DNA of 49,215 bases from an uncultured Pirellulaceae bacterium. GTDB lineage: Bacteria > Planctomycetota > Planctomycetia > Pirellulales > Pirellulaceae. The stretch covers positions 1-49,215 of the forward strand of contig CALKCC010000176.1 of NCBI GenBank assembly GCA_938082855.1, written 5' to 3'. The translations under genes and the position numbers were made by a program. Below, piece by piece: positions 1 through 7,963 of this stretch (positions are counted from its first letter, which is position 1; each line of letters opens with the position of its first letter). Under the pieces are notes generated by a model. The model was not told the DNA's origin. It ran no database searches and saw nothing but the letters and a program-made list of their open reading frames with translations.

Positions 1-1389
1 GCGCAAACGACTCCAAATATCATCTTCATCATGGCGGATGATATGGGGTATGGAGACATCGGGGCGTATAACAGCGAATCTCAGATTGAAACTCCCAATT
101 TAAATCAACTCGCCAAGCAAGGTATGCGTTTCACCGATGCACATGCTCCGGCCGGACTCTGTGTTCAAACAAGGTACGGATTGTTAACCGGACAATATCC
201 ATTTCGAACCACGCTGAAAGAAAAGACCGAGCCCTGTATCGCGGAGGACCAACTCACGCTTCCTGGCATGTTGCAAAATGCTGGCTATTACACCGCGATG
301 CTTGGCAAATGGCATCTGGGATTTGAAGGCGGAAAAGACAAAGAAGACTACTCGGGTGGTCTACACGGAGGGCCAAAAGACCGTGGATTTGACTACTATT
401 TCGGGATACCTGCCTCACTTGATATCCCGCCTTACTATTGGATTCAAAACCGGAAACCGCTACTACCTCCGACCGAGTCTATCGGAGATAACTTCAGCGA
501 CGGCTGGACCAAGATTCAGGGCGCCTTCTGGCGTAAAGGCCGCATCGCTCCCGGGTTTGTCCATGCTGAAGTATTGCCAACGCTGACGCGACGTGCCAAT
601 TTCTTTCTTGATACTCAGGCCCAACTCCCGTCCGACACACGGAAACCCTTTTTCCTTTACCTACCCTTACCCGCACCTCATACTCCATGGCTCCCAAATC
701 GTAAATTCACTGGAAAGAGTAATGCCAGTATGTATGGCGACTTCGTGATGATGGTCGACGATATGGTCGGCCAAATTATGCGACGGCTTGAGCAGCATCA
801 ACTTGCCGAAAACACTATCCTCGTCTTCACCAGTGACAATGGTCCTGTTTGGTATCCGGCCGATACACAGCGGTTGGGACACAGCAGCACCGGGCCTCTG
901 CGAGGGATGAAGGCGGATTCATATGAAGGAGGCCATCGTGTACCGTTTATTGTTCGCTGGCCAGCCAAGACGCCTGCCGATACCGTCAACAATCACCTAA
1001 TCTGCCACACGGATATGCTGGCCACGTTTGCCAAGTTAACCGGGCAGTCCATTCCCGACGGACAGGCACCGGACAGTATTAATCAATCTGAGTTACTGCA
1101 TTCGGCTCAATTGAATGAATCTCCTCGTGAGACCTTAATCACCAGTAACGGCCGTCAGTATTTTGGGGTTCGACAGGGCAACTGGAAACTGATCACTGGG
1201 CTCGGCAGCGGCGGATTCACTCAACCCCGAGACATCAAACCCAAGCCCAATGGACCGACCGGTCAGCTATTTAACCTTCAAGATGATTTGGGGGAAAGAA
1301 ACAACCTCTGGGAAGAACACCCTGAAGTTGTCCAGCGATTGCAGGATATTCTTAAACAAAGTCAGGACCGCGGGTCTACGATAAGGTGA
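1..1389 (+). CDS. Sulfatase (alkaline-phosphatase superfamily), 5' end cut off
   Basis: This is an arylsulfatase-family enzyme that would hydrolyse sulfate esters, probably on a polysaccharide, in the periplasm or outside the cell. The reading frame is open from base 1 and already encodes family sequence (PNIIFIMADDMGYGDIGAYN), so the signal peptide lies upstream of the window. The metal-binding Asp pair is in MADDMG, and a second metal motif is SDNGP (about bases 832-846). The formylglycine site at bases 160-174 reads C-V-Q-T-R instead of C-x-P/A-x-R, followed by the usual YGLLTG. The C-terminal region has the expected GHRVPFIVRWP and LFNLQDDLGERNNL elements. The stop overlaps the start of the next gene (TGATG), so the two are probably co-transcribed. 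The substrate cannot be told from sequence. Confidence 0.93.
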   Translation, partial: AQTTPNIIFIMADDMGYGDIGAYNSESQIETPNLNQLAKQGMRFTDAHAPAGLCVQTRYGLLTGQYPFRTTLKEKTEPCIAEDQLTLPGMLQNAGYYTAMLGKWHLGFEGGKDKEDYSGGLHGGPKDRGFDYYFGIPASLDIPPYYWIQNRKPLLPPTESIGDNFSDGWTKIQGAFWRKGRIAPGFVHAEVLPTLTRRANFFLDTQAQLPSDTRKPFFLYLPLPAPHTPWLPNRKFTGKSNASMYGDFVMMVDDMVGQIMRRLEQHQLAENTILVFTSDNGPVWYPADTQRLGHSSTGPLRGMKADSYEGGHRVPFIVRWPAKTPADTVNNHLICHTDMLATFAKLTGQSIPDGQAPDSINQSELLHSAQLNESPRETLITSNGRQYFGVRQGNWKLITGLGSGGFTQPRDIKPKPNGPTGQLFNLQDDLGERNNLWEEHPEVVQRLQDILKQSQDRGSTIR

Positions 1390-2303
1390 TGAGCGAAACA
1401 ACAGACACTTCTAAAACGGAGACCTCTCCGACCGTCCGAACTCGCCTCAATCTCAAAGTGGGTTTGCAAGTCCTGATAATTCTGACAATTGTCGGAGTCG
1501 TTTTTTTCGTGCTTCTGGAAAAAGCCCGACAGGATCAGCGGCGACAGTCGCTAAATGGTCCTCAGGAAGATGTCGAACAAGCCGGACAGGTAGATCACAC
1601 TCATCCGTTGGACCCAATTCTGGAAATCGCTTACGAATCACTTAAGACGATCAAAACCGATGTAGTTGATTACACGGCCGAACTGGCACGTCTTGAACGA
1701 ATCGGTGATCAACTCATGCCTCCGAGCCGCATGGCATTGAAAATTCGAAATCCCCGTGACGATCAGGCCTTTTCCATCTATGTCCTCTTTACCGAACCCG
1801 AAAATACAAAGGGGCGGGAAGTCATCTGGATCGATGGAGAAAATGATAACAACATTGTGGCTCATGAGGCAGGATTTCTGGGGCTCTTACGAGTCGTGCA
1901 ACCGCCGGACAGTTTTGTCGCCATGGTGGGGAACCGTTACCCTGTTACGGAAACCGGATTCCAAAAACTCATGGAGAAGCTAATCCAATACGGGTTGCGC
2001 GATCGTAAATTCGGAGACTGTGAGGTTGAAATCATTGACGACGTGATCGTCGGTGCCGTGTCGTGCAAACGCCTGAGAATTATCCATCCTGTTAAAGAAG
2101 GCCCTTATACGTTTCATATTGCCGAAGTTGACATGGATATGCGACGCCAGATTCCAATACGCCTGGCAACCTGGGACTGGCCTGAACCAGATCAACTGCC
2201 ACCACTGATCGAAGAGTACGTCTATCACAACGTCGAACTCAATGTCGGCTTGCAGGATTTAGATTTTGATCCGGACAATCCCGACTATCATTACCCCGAT
2301 TAG
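1389..2303 (+). CDS. DUF1571-family membrane-anchored protein
   Basis: A protein of 304 residues with one N-terminal membrane segment (about residues 24-44, LKVGLQVLIILTIVGVVFFV) and a large domain presumably on the outer side of the membrane. The domain matches my memory of DUF1571, common in planctomycetes: DYTAELARLERIGDQL, then a segment on deformation-like properties ending KGREVIWIDG. The function of the family is unknown; the fold may resemble LolA-like lipoprotein carriers, but that is only a guess. I start at ATG 1389, which overlaps the upstream sulfatase stop; a GTG one codon earlier is also possible. It shares a transcription unit with the sulfatase. Confidence 0.8.
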   Translation: MSETTDTSKTETSPTVRTRLNLKVGLQVLIILTIVGVVFFVLLEKARQDQRRQSLNGPQEDVEQAGQVDHTHPLDPILEIAYESLKTIKTDVVDYTAELARLERIGDQLMPPSRMALKIRNPRDDQAFSIYVLFTEPENTKGREVIWIDGENDNNIVAHEAGFLGLLRVVQPPDSFVAMVGNRYPVTETGFQKLMEKLIQYGLRDRKFGDCEVEIIDDVIVGAVSCKRLRIIHPVKEGPYTFHIAEVDMDMRRQIPIRLATWDWPEPDQLPPLIEEYVYHNVELNVGLQDLDFDPDNPDYHYPD

Positions 2304-2349
2304 AGGCCCGTGGACGGGAAGGAATCTCTATGCTAATTGAGTCTTACAA

Positions 2350-2378
2350 TTCACACGCCTGACCAAACGAACTATATT
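2350..2378 (+). promoter_or_regulatory. Candidate sigma-70-type promoter for the LRR lipoprotein gene
   Basis: TTCACA (2350-2355) and TATATT (2373-2378) each match five of six consensus bases and are separated by 17 bp. They lie in the 185-bp gap before the next gene, with transcription expected to start near 2385. This is a pattern match only; planctomycete promoters are not well defined. Confidence 0.4.
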
Positions 2379-2488
2379 GAAACGATAGCGATTGAAATGA
2401 AAACGGCGTTGGGATTGTCTAACTCTCTGTGACAATAGAAATCCCACAGTTTTACTCCAGCGGTCTTATGGAAAGTGATTGGTCTTCA

Positions 2489-3514
2489 ATGACAACTTTG
2501 CGAATACTCCCAGCAATACTACTAACCCTCACGATGTTCGGATGTGGATCGGATGAAATCGAAGTTTCAGAAGAGCAATCAGCAGCACAGGTGAAGGTTA
2601 CAGAGTTAGGCGGACACTGGACTGGCCGTGGAGCGGTTTCGATCGACTTCAGCGCGTCCCGAATGTCCTCTCAAAGCAAATCGATCTCTGATGCGGATCT
2701 GGCTGTTCTAGCAGAAGTTGAAAATCTCGAGATGCTGGATCTTTCCGGCTCGCCTATCACCGATGCCGGTATCACGCACATAGCCGGGCTCAAAAAGCTA
2801 AATACAATTAACCTGACTGGTACGCAAGTGACTGCCGAGGGGATTAAAGCTATTGCTGGGCTACCTCTCTATCAGGTCACTCTGAAGAACTGCTCAGATG
2901 AAATTGCCGTGCAACTCGCAACTATTCCCACCGTTAAAATTCTACAACTCGACGGCACGCTGTTGGGCAACGAAGGAATTGCTGCTTTGGCCGAGTTAAG
3001 CGATCTACGCCAACTGACCGTCTCTGGAGCTCAGCTAACCAATGAAGGTCTGGCAACGTTAAGTGATTTATCCAGCCTCATTTCACTAGACATTAGTAAT
3101 ACACAAGTCACGGATGAAGGTTTAGCGGTCTTGGGTGGACTTTCCACTCTGAACTCGCTCGGGCTTACTGGCACAGCCGTCACCGAACAGGGTGTTGCCT
3201 CTCTGCAACAGTTGTTGCCAGATACGTTTATTGATTACCAGGATCTTGATCCAAACGGCGGCGGTCTTGGTGGTCCTAATGCAGACATTTCCGCTCCACC
3301 TGTAGAAGCTCCTGTTGCTCAGAGAGAATTTCCCGTGGAGGCAGAGGAAAAGAAAAGTCCTCTGGATCTTTTGACTGGTTTCTTTGGTGACGATGAGCCA
3401 CAAGTAGAGGGAGCCAACGATGGTGGGGATTCGGCCGAGCCGGAAGAACCGGAAGAAAAAGCTGGAGGGACACTCGGAGCTATCTTCCGATCCCTGAATC
3501 CATTGGACGACTAA
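2489..3514 (+). CDS. Leucine-rich-repeat lipoprotein
   Basis: A secreted protein of about 341 residues. It begins with a short signal sequence ending in a lipobox-like MFGC|GS, so it is probably a lipoprotein. The centre holds about seven degenerate leucine-rich repeats of some 24 residues (for example LEMLDLSGSPITDAGITHIA and LISLDISNTQVTDEGLAVLG), a binding scaffold common in planctomycetes. The C-terminal 80 residues are acidic and low in complexity. ATG 2489 puts the signal peptide at the N-terminus; in-frame starts at GTG 2429 and ATG 2468 would add residues ahead of it. No enzymatic motif is visible. It is followed by an octamer repeat array. Confidence 0.8.
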   Translation: MTTLRILPAILLTLTMFGCGSDEIEVSEEQSAAQVKVTELGGHWTGRGAVSIDFSASRMSSQSKSISDADLAVLAEVENLEMLDLSGSPITDAGITHIAGLKKLNTINLTGTQVTAEGIKAIAGLPLYQVTLKNCSDEIAVQLATIPTVKILQLDGTLLGNEGIAALAELSDLRQLTVSGAQLTNEGLATLSDLSSLISLDISNTQVTDEGLAVLGGLSTLNSLGLTGTAVTEQGVASLQQLLPDTFIDYQDLDPNGGGLGGPNADISAPPVEAPVAQREFPVEAEEKKSPLDLLTGFFGDDEPQVEGANDGGDSAEPEEPEEKAGGTLGAIFRSLNPLDD

Positions 3515-3584
3515 GTGACGGTTTTGCTGCAACCGCGTTTATCCGCCGAAGCCCAACAGGCGAAGGTGGAACGGACAAACTCTC

Positions 3585-3670
3585 TTACTCTGCAACTCAG
3601 GCTTGCCAATTGTCTAATTGTTTAACTGTCTAAATGGCTAAATGGCTAAATGGCTAATTGGTTAAATGAT
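3585..3670. repeat. Octamer tandem array with conserved leader, copy 1
   Basis: From 3607 the sequence runs in 8-bp steps: CAATTGTC, TAATTGTT, TAACTGTC, three TAAATGGC units (3631-3654), TAATTGGT and TAAATGAT, ending on the stop codon of the minus-strand gene. A leader begins at 3585; the 33 bp at 3585-3617 match 15700-15732 at 30 of 33 positions. Both copies lie between convergent genes. I do not recognise the family. Confidence 0.85.
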
Positions 3671-4353
3671 TACCGGTTTCCCTGTTTCATCCGGTATTCG
3701 GCCACGATCTCGGCCGCGTTTTCATTGAAGTAATCTCGGCAACCTGTACAGCAAACATAGTACGTCTTACCTTCGAAAGTCACTGGCATGGTGCCTTTAC
3801 CACCGGAAACAATACAGACGACTTCCTGTACTCCTTTGCCAAACATACTACCTTTCCGAGTCGCTCCCACTTCACCTAACCGAGTATAGAGTGACTCGGA
3901 TAACTTGCGTTCAAACGAGACTACCATTCTCTTTCCGGCGGCAACGGTACGAAATGAGATGCGGGAAGGTAATGTCATTTCGGCATTGGTAAGCACTAGC
4001 TTTCCTGAGTCATCTCGTTTCCCGCGCAATTCGATTTTCTTACCATCGGCATTCACTCCACGAGCTACATAGACGTCTTCTTCAAATGACACTCGCAACT
4101 CTTTTACGAACTTCCCTTTCGGGCTTTTATAAACCAAAGCGGAGTCTTGCTTGCTAAACTTCCATTCCCAATGGCTTTCTTCAATCCAGCCACCTTGTGT
4201 CGAGCCTCGTTTGAGTTGCCCTACGCCTTTCCATTGCCCGATGAATTCCTGAATCTCCTGAAGCTCCAGTTTCGGCTTCACTTTTTCATAAGCAGCAGAA
4301 GTGGTCAGGCTGACAGACAGTAGTATCAAAAGGCAGAGTGATAGTTGTTTCAT
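3670..4353 (-). CDS. Secreted protein with C-terminal YHS-like metal-binding domain
   Basis: A 227-residue protein with a signal peptide (residues 1 to about 20, MKQLSLCLLILLSVSLTTSA). Residues 30-160 form a beta-rich, lipocalin-like region (EFIGQWKGVGQLKRG, repeated Trp and Lys) reminiscent of DUF1579-type or stress-related proteins. The last 50 residues resemble a YHS domain (VTFEGKTYYVCCTGCRDYF), a cysteine module seen in metal-handling proteins; C-C-x-G-C plus an earlier Cys (VVCIVSGG) could bind a metal ion. Its ATG overlaps the stop of the FIST gene (ATGA), so the two are translationally coupled. Its specific role is unknown. Confidence 0.75.
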   Translation of the reverse strand: MKQLSLCLLILLSVSLTTSAAYEKVKPKLELQEIQEFIGQWKGVGQLKRGSTQGGWIEESHWEWKFSKQDSALVYKSPKGKFVKELRVSFEEDVYVARGVNADGKKIELRGKRDDSGKLVLTNAEMTLPSRISFRTVAAGKRMVVSFERKLSESLYTRLGEVGATRKGSMFGKGVQEVVCIVSGGKGTMPVTFEGKTYYVCCTGCRDYFNENAAEIVAEYRMKQGNR

Positions 4354-5516
4354 GATTCGAATACGATAATGCTGGCTGTGAAGCCATGTAAAAAATTCTT
4401 ACCACCGACCGGTCCTAATTCGCCCTGTGCGAAAAAACCGGCAACCGGAATTTGACCTAAGTGTTCTTGAAGTACTCCGGCATCGTGGGACTCGACATCA
4501 AAGAGTCTGGTTCCCCGTCCGTTGCAAGTGAATAGTAATGCCGCGGACCCTGAGTTTTCCAGTTGGCTAACCAACTGGTTTAATTCTAAGCTGGCAGACT
4601 CATGATCGCGAATATGAAACTGTACGGTCTGCCCCACGCGTAGAAAATCCGCGACGACCACGGCCTTTTGGTCGGGTTCCACACCGATAACATTCCGGAT
4701 CAGAAAATCCCCCATTTCATACTCATCCTGGTACTCACTCACCACCTGTCCTATATGGAACCCGCTCTGCATCGCCGCCTGTTCATGGTTGGGTAATTCT
4801 TCATAAAGCTGTTTCAGTACGTCCAACGCCGGCTTACCGCCAAGCCCCAGAATCATATTCTGCTCGGCACCAGTAATCACATAACGCTGGCCAATGGGAC
4901 GACAGCCCTGAGAGACCACCGAGTGCGTTTTAATGCCGCCCTGCAAAACAACTACCGCTGCCCCGTTGTTGTAGACTTCTGAGCCAATCACGATTCGGTT
5001 TTCATCTGGCGTGTGGAATCCGGATGCCATTCCGCCTACGACAGGAACGCCTGGCCTGTCTTCATCTAAGCGACTGAGTAATCCATCCGCAGGAAACGAA
5101 AACGGTTCACCTACCAGAAGTATGACCGCATCGTCTGACCATTCTCCTGCCAGCGATTCCGGCCAGCCAATAAACGTCCCTCCATCAGGTGTCCGTTCAA
5201 AGGTAAGTCGCATTGAGTCTATTTGCGTTTCGGGCAGTGATGCACACCAGATTGAAATCGCGGGTTCACCTTCAATTTCAATCGCATCTGCGACAATACT
5301 CTCTCCGGTCGAACCCAATGTATGCACCGGAGCAAGAGCGGCGGTGAGTTTCTCAACAATCTCGTCTAACTCACTTTGAAAGTGAGTTGACACAAAGACG
5401 GTTAATAAATCGATTCCAGCGGGCAATTGTTCTTGGAGTTTTTTACATGAGTCCTCGATTGGCATTCGCCAATCCAAGGAAGTCACCACCGCGCTGGCAA
5501 ACTGATTGGTCGACAT
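4350..5516 (-). CDS. FIST-domain sensory protein (FIST N + FIST C)
   Basis: A soluble protein of 388 residues. The N-terminal half has the FIST N pattern (LLTVFVSTHFQ, LGSTGESIVAD, VVGGMASG) and the C-terminal half the FIST C pattern (LLFTCNGRG, VAGFFAQGELGPVGGKNFLHGF). FIST proteins are thought to sense small ligands, perhaps amino acids, and often partner with histidine kinases; none is nearby. I chose ATG 5516 because GGGAGAG lies about 7 bases before it; the open frame continues upstream to 5627 without family sequence. It is the first gene of a two-gene unit with the YHS-tailed protein and is divergent from the hydrolase at 5653. Confidence 0.87.
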   Translation of the reverse strand: MSTNQFASAVVTSLDWRMPIEDSCKKLQEQLPAGIDLLTVFVSTHFQSELDEIVEKLTAALAPVHTLGSTGESIVADAIEIEGEPAISIWCASLPETQIDSMRLTFERTPDGGTFIGWPESLAGEWSDDAVILLVGEPFSFPADGLLSRLDEDRPGVPVVGGMASGFHTPDENRIVIGSEVYNNGAAVVVLQGGIKTHSVVSQGCRPIGQRYVITGAEQNMILGLGGKPALDVLKQLYEELPNHEQAAMQSGFHIGQVVSEYQDEYEMGDFLIRNVIGVEPDQKAVVVADFLRVGQTVQFHIRDHESASLELNQLVSQLENSGSAALLFTCNGRGTRLFDVESHDAGVLQEHLGQIPVAGFFAQGELGPVGGKNFLHGFTASIIVFES

Positions 5517-5652
5517 GTCTAACTCTCCCGAAAATGAATTGGTACGCATCTGGTGATGGAATTTGATTGCGAGTGGATCACTAACGCCAATATAGTAGAG
5601 GTACAACGTAACGAACACCGCCATCACATCCGCTCTTGACCAGCCCTGTATT

Positions 5653-6759
5653 ATGTCGAAGTCATTATTCCTAACGCTCGCTCTTCTTTATTGTTTCCCT
5701 GACATCAGTCTCGGACAAATTCACAAACTCAGCTGGCTGAAGGAAGCTCAAACGCCTCCGGCAGGTGAATTCAATCTCGCTCCCCTGAATCACTGGCAGG
5801 CTAATCTCGATCAAGTCATTACCTCCCGCAGACAATGGGAAAAACCAAAATCTATTGGGAGTCTTAGTGTTCGGAAAGTCATCGAAAAGCGATGGCTGGA
5901 ATTCCTCGGACCGCTGGCAACTCAACCCCGTAAACTACCTAAGCTGGAAGTGCTGGATCGCCAGATCATTGGGGACGTGGAACGGACATTGGTGAAATAC
6001 GAAATCCTGCCAGGCGATTTTGTTGAAGCCTATATCCTTAAGCCCACTCAGGTTGATGGAAAAGTCCCTGGCGTAGTGGTGCTCCATTCGACAGTAGAAA
6101 ACAGTATCGAGTTGCCTGCTGGAATTGATGGTCGTCCGGAAGAATTTCATGGTCTGGGAGCGGCACAACGAGGGATGGTTGCTATCGTACCTCGCAATTA
6201 TCTGTGGCCTACCAACCACGGGATAGAGGCTGGGGAAATGGCTGCTGATTTCTTGAAGAAGTACCCCGAATCAAAAGGGATGGCACGAATGCTGTACGAC
6301 AGTCAGGTTGCTACCGACATTCTCGCCGCGTTGCCGGAAGTCGACCCCCAACGCTTAGGTTGTGTTGGACACAGTCTCGGTGCTAAAGAAGTGCTTTACC
6401 TGGCCGCCTTTGACCAACGAATCAAGGCAACAGTTTTTAGTGAAGGAGGCATTGGTAAAAATTTCTCCAACTGGGATGCGCCTTGGTACTTAGGTGACAC
6501 CATCCACACCGATTTTTCTCATGATCACGAAGAGCTACTTGCCTTGATCGCGCCGAGGCCCTTTTTGCTGATCGCTGGGGATTCAGCCGATGGCAATCGA
6601 AGCTGGCCTTATATTGCAAAAGCGATGGCAGTCTATCGGTTCTACACCAATACACCGGCCATCGCTTTTTATAATCATGGCACTGGTCACCCGCTAACAC
6701 CGGAAGCGGAAAAACGAAGTTACCAGTGGCTAGTCGAAGGGCTCAAGCACGCTCGCTAA
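5653..6759 (+). CDS. Secreted alpha/beta hydrolase (dienelactone-hydrolase/acetyl-xylan-esterase type)
   Basis: A 368-residue enzyme with an N-terminal signal peptide (to about residue 21, ISLGQ). The core alpha/beta-hydrolase fold shows a nucleophile elbow G-H-S-L-G-A (LGCVGHSLGAKEVLYL), a likely acid in LLIAGDSADG and a terminal His in FYNHGTGHPLT, so the Ser-Asp-His triad appears complete. Planctomycetes carry many such exported esterases that remove acyl groups from plant or algal polysaccharides; the substrate here is unknown. A possible promoter (TTGCGA 5567-5572, TATAGT 5591-5596) precedes it. It converges on the next gene with a gap of 17 bp. Confidence 0.85.
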   Translation: MSKSLFLTLALLYCFPDISLGQIHKLSWLKEAQTPPAGEFNLAPLNHWQANLDQVITSRRQWEKPKSIGSLSVRKVIEKRWLEFLGPLATQPRKLPKLEVLDRQIIGDVERTLVKYEILPGDFVEAYILKPTQVDGKVPGVVVLHSTVENSIELPAGIDGRPEEFHGLGAAQRGMVAIVPRNYLWPTNHGIEAGEMAADFLKKYPESKGMARMLYDSQVATDILAALPEVDPQRLGCVGHSLGAKEVLYLAAFDQRIKATVFSEGGIGKNFSNWDAPWYLGDTIHTDFSHDHEELLALIAPRPFLLIAGDSADGNRSWPYIAKAMAVYRFYTNTPAIAFYNHGTGHPLTPEAEKRSYQWLVEGLKHAR

Positions 6760-6776
6760 CTAGAGCAAGCCTCTTG

Positions 6777-7160
6777 TTACCAGGGCCCGCGAATGTAATA
6801 GACTCCGAATTGTTCCGTACTACTGGGATACATCGGCGTTTTCTTAAACGGTCCCCGTACGGTCGCGCCGGATGTAGGATTCAGGTTGAACTGATGGTAC
6901 AGAGGTACGATCATGTTGCCAGAAACACCCCAATTGTGCATTCGCATGGAAGTGGCGGTCGGCGGAACGATTAAAGCGATCGGAGTGCCCGTGTGCTGAT
7001 GGCCGTAAACTCCGTTCCATGACGTTTGATCTGCATGCTGGCGTTGCCATGCTTGCATGATACGGTTACGACGGCCGGCCTGAGCTTCTGATTCAAAGGC
7101 GACTGAGCTAATGAGAAGAGCCAGGCATACGCCGACCCAGAATTTGAATTGCTTGTGCAT
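6777..7160 (-). CDS. Small secreted protein of unknown function
   Basis: A 127-residue protein with a clear signal peptide (residues 1 to about 28, ending AFESEAQA). The mature part is rich in His, Asn, Gln, Tyr and Gly (MQAWQRQHADQTSWNGVYGH) and contains no cysteine and no recognisable domain. CAGGA sits about 8 bases before ATG 7160. It lies 43 bp downstream of a second small secreted protein in the same direction, so they probably form one unit. I do not recognise the family; such short exported proteins are frequent in planctomycetes. Confidence 0.7.
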   Translation of the reverse strand: MHKQFKFWVGVCLALLISSVAFESEAQAGRRNRIMQAWQRQHADQTSWNGVYGHQHTGTPIALIVPPTATSMRMHNWGVSGNMIVPLYHQFNLNPTSGATVRGPFKKTPMYPSSTEQFGVYYIRGPW

Positions 7161-7203
7161 TTGTACATTCCTGAGGAAGTTTCAGCCGCACAAGCCAGAG
7201 AAC

Positions 7204-7632
7204 TTATCGATATCGAATGAAAGTTCGCGTGAATCCTGAACCGTTCGGATAGTAGTTGTGATAACTACGATTGTGTCGGTACAGAAACTCGTGGGGCATT
7301 AATGGTTGATATGTATTGTAAGTATGCCCTATGTGTAGTGGTACCTGACGAGGAGCTGGGTAAATTACAGAAGGAATTCCACCACCCTGGGTAGGACTGT
7401 AGTAATTGTAGAAGAGACGCGGATTAGTAGGAACCGCCCTTTGTTCTTGAATCGGCGTGGCAGCCGGAGCTTGTTTTAGCACGGCAGGTTCCTGAGGAGC
7501 TGCTTTCGCCTTTGCTTCGGTTGATTTACGAGTGAGTTTGAGCTTCGGTCCTGCCGCTTCCACCATAACACTGGGAAGCATGAACAGTACTGAAAACAGA
7601 ACACTAGCAATGATCTTAGATTTAGCCATCAT
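7204..7632 (-). CDS. Small secreted Tyr/His-rich protein of unknown function
   Basis: A 142-residue protein with a signal peptide (residues 1 to about 26, VMVEAAG). A Lys/Ala/Pro-rich stretch (residues 27-65) leads into a Tyr-, His- and Asn-rich C-terminal half (LFYNYYSPTQGGG, YNTYQPLMPHEFLYRHN). No cysteines or known motifs are visible. The start is ATG 7632 or the adjacent ATG 7629; AGGAG stands 4 or 7 bases before them, favouring either. It is the first gene of the pair with the 127-residue protein and is divergent from topoisomerase VI B. Function unknown; an extracellular or wall-associated role is only inferred from composition. Confidence 0.7.
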   Translation of the reverse strand: MMAKSKIIASVLFSVLFMLPSVMVEAAGPKLKLTRKSTEAKAKAAPQEPAVLKQAPAATPIQEQRAVPTNPRLFYNYYSPTQGGGIPSVIYPAPRQVPLHIGHTYNTYQPLMPHEFLYRHNRSYHNYYPNGSGFTRTFIRYR

Positions 7633-7753
7633 TTGACTCCTCGTTAGGGCCGACTATTCACCATTTCAGTCGGCACTCCCATTGTCTGTGTTAATCCTTA
7701 ACCACAGACGAATTGTTACCTTAATATTCTAATTCGGCCTTTTCCGGATGTAG

Positions 7754-7780
7754 GGACAAATGTTTGTCCTGAATTCAGGA
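7754..7780. repeat. Two overlapping palindromes in the 331-bp gap upstream of topoisomerase VI B
   Basis: GGACAAA-TG-TTTGTCC (7754-7769) is an inverted repeat with 7-bp arms, and TCCTGAATTCAGGA (7767-7780) is a perfect 14-bp palindrome; they share TCC. They could be operators for a dimeric regulator or mutually exclusive hairpins. Apart from this and a TATAAT box, I see nothing else recognisable in 7633-7963. Confidence 0.6.
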
Positions 7781-7831
7781 TGATTGGTCTAGAATCCGTG
7801 CTTTGCACCCCCTGTTTTTTAGACTCAGCTA

Positions 7832-7858
7832 TTAAGAAACCGTGATAACCGGTATAAT
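7832..7858 (+). promoter_or_regulatory. Candidate promoter for the topoisomerase VI operon
   Basis: A perfect -10 hexamer TATAAT is at 7853-7858. The best -35 candidate is TTAAGA (7832-7837) with a 15-bp spacer, which is short and weak. It lies about 105 bp before the chosen start codon. Pattern match only. Confidence 0.3.
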
Positions 7859-7963
7859 CGTCAGTCTTTAACACGACTGTCTGCAAGGGATTAGGGGGCA
7901 TCCAAGCCTCCACTTACAGACGTTTTGAATGGAGTCACGTGTTGCAAAGGGAGTGCACCACCA

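Noticed and set aside
3122-3532. Long minus-strand frame of 136 codons under the LRR gene
   Set aside because: It lies opposite a well-supported gene whose repeats explain the open frame; no start signal or family match.
3523-3540. Possible terminator hairpin (CGGTT...AACCG) after the LRR gene
   Set aside because: Arms are only 5 bp and no run of T follows.
3607-3670. CRISPR array reading of the octamer tracts
   Set aside because: Unit length is 8 bp with no spacers and no cas genes nearby.
5517-5627. N-terminal extension of the FIST protein by 37 residues
   Set aside because: A good ribosome site precedes ATG 5516, and the extension overlaps the probable promoter region of the divergent hydrolase.
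7716-7913. Minus-strand open frame of 65 codons inside the gap upstream of topoisomerase VI
   Set aside because: It has no ribosome site, low-complexity composition and overlaps the palindromes and the candidate promoter; no family resemblance.
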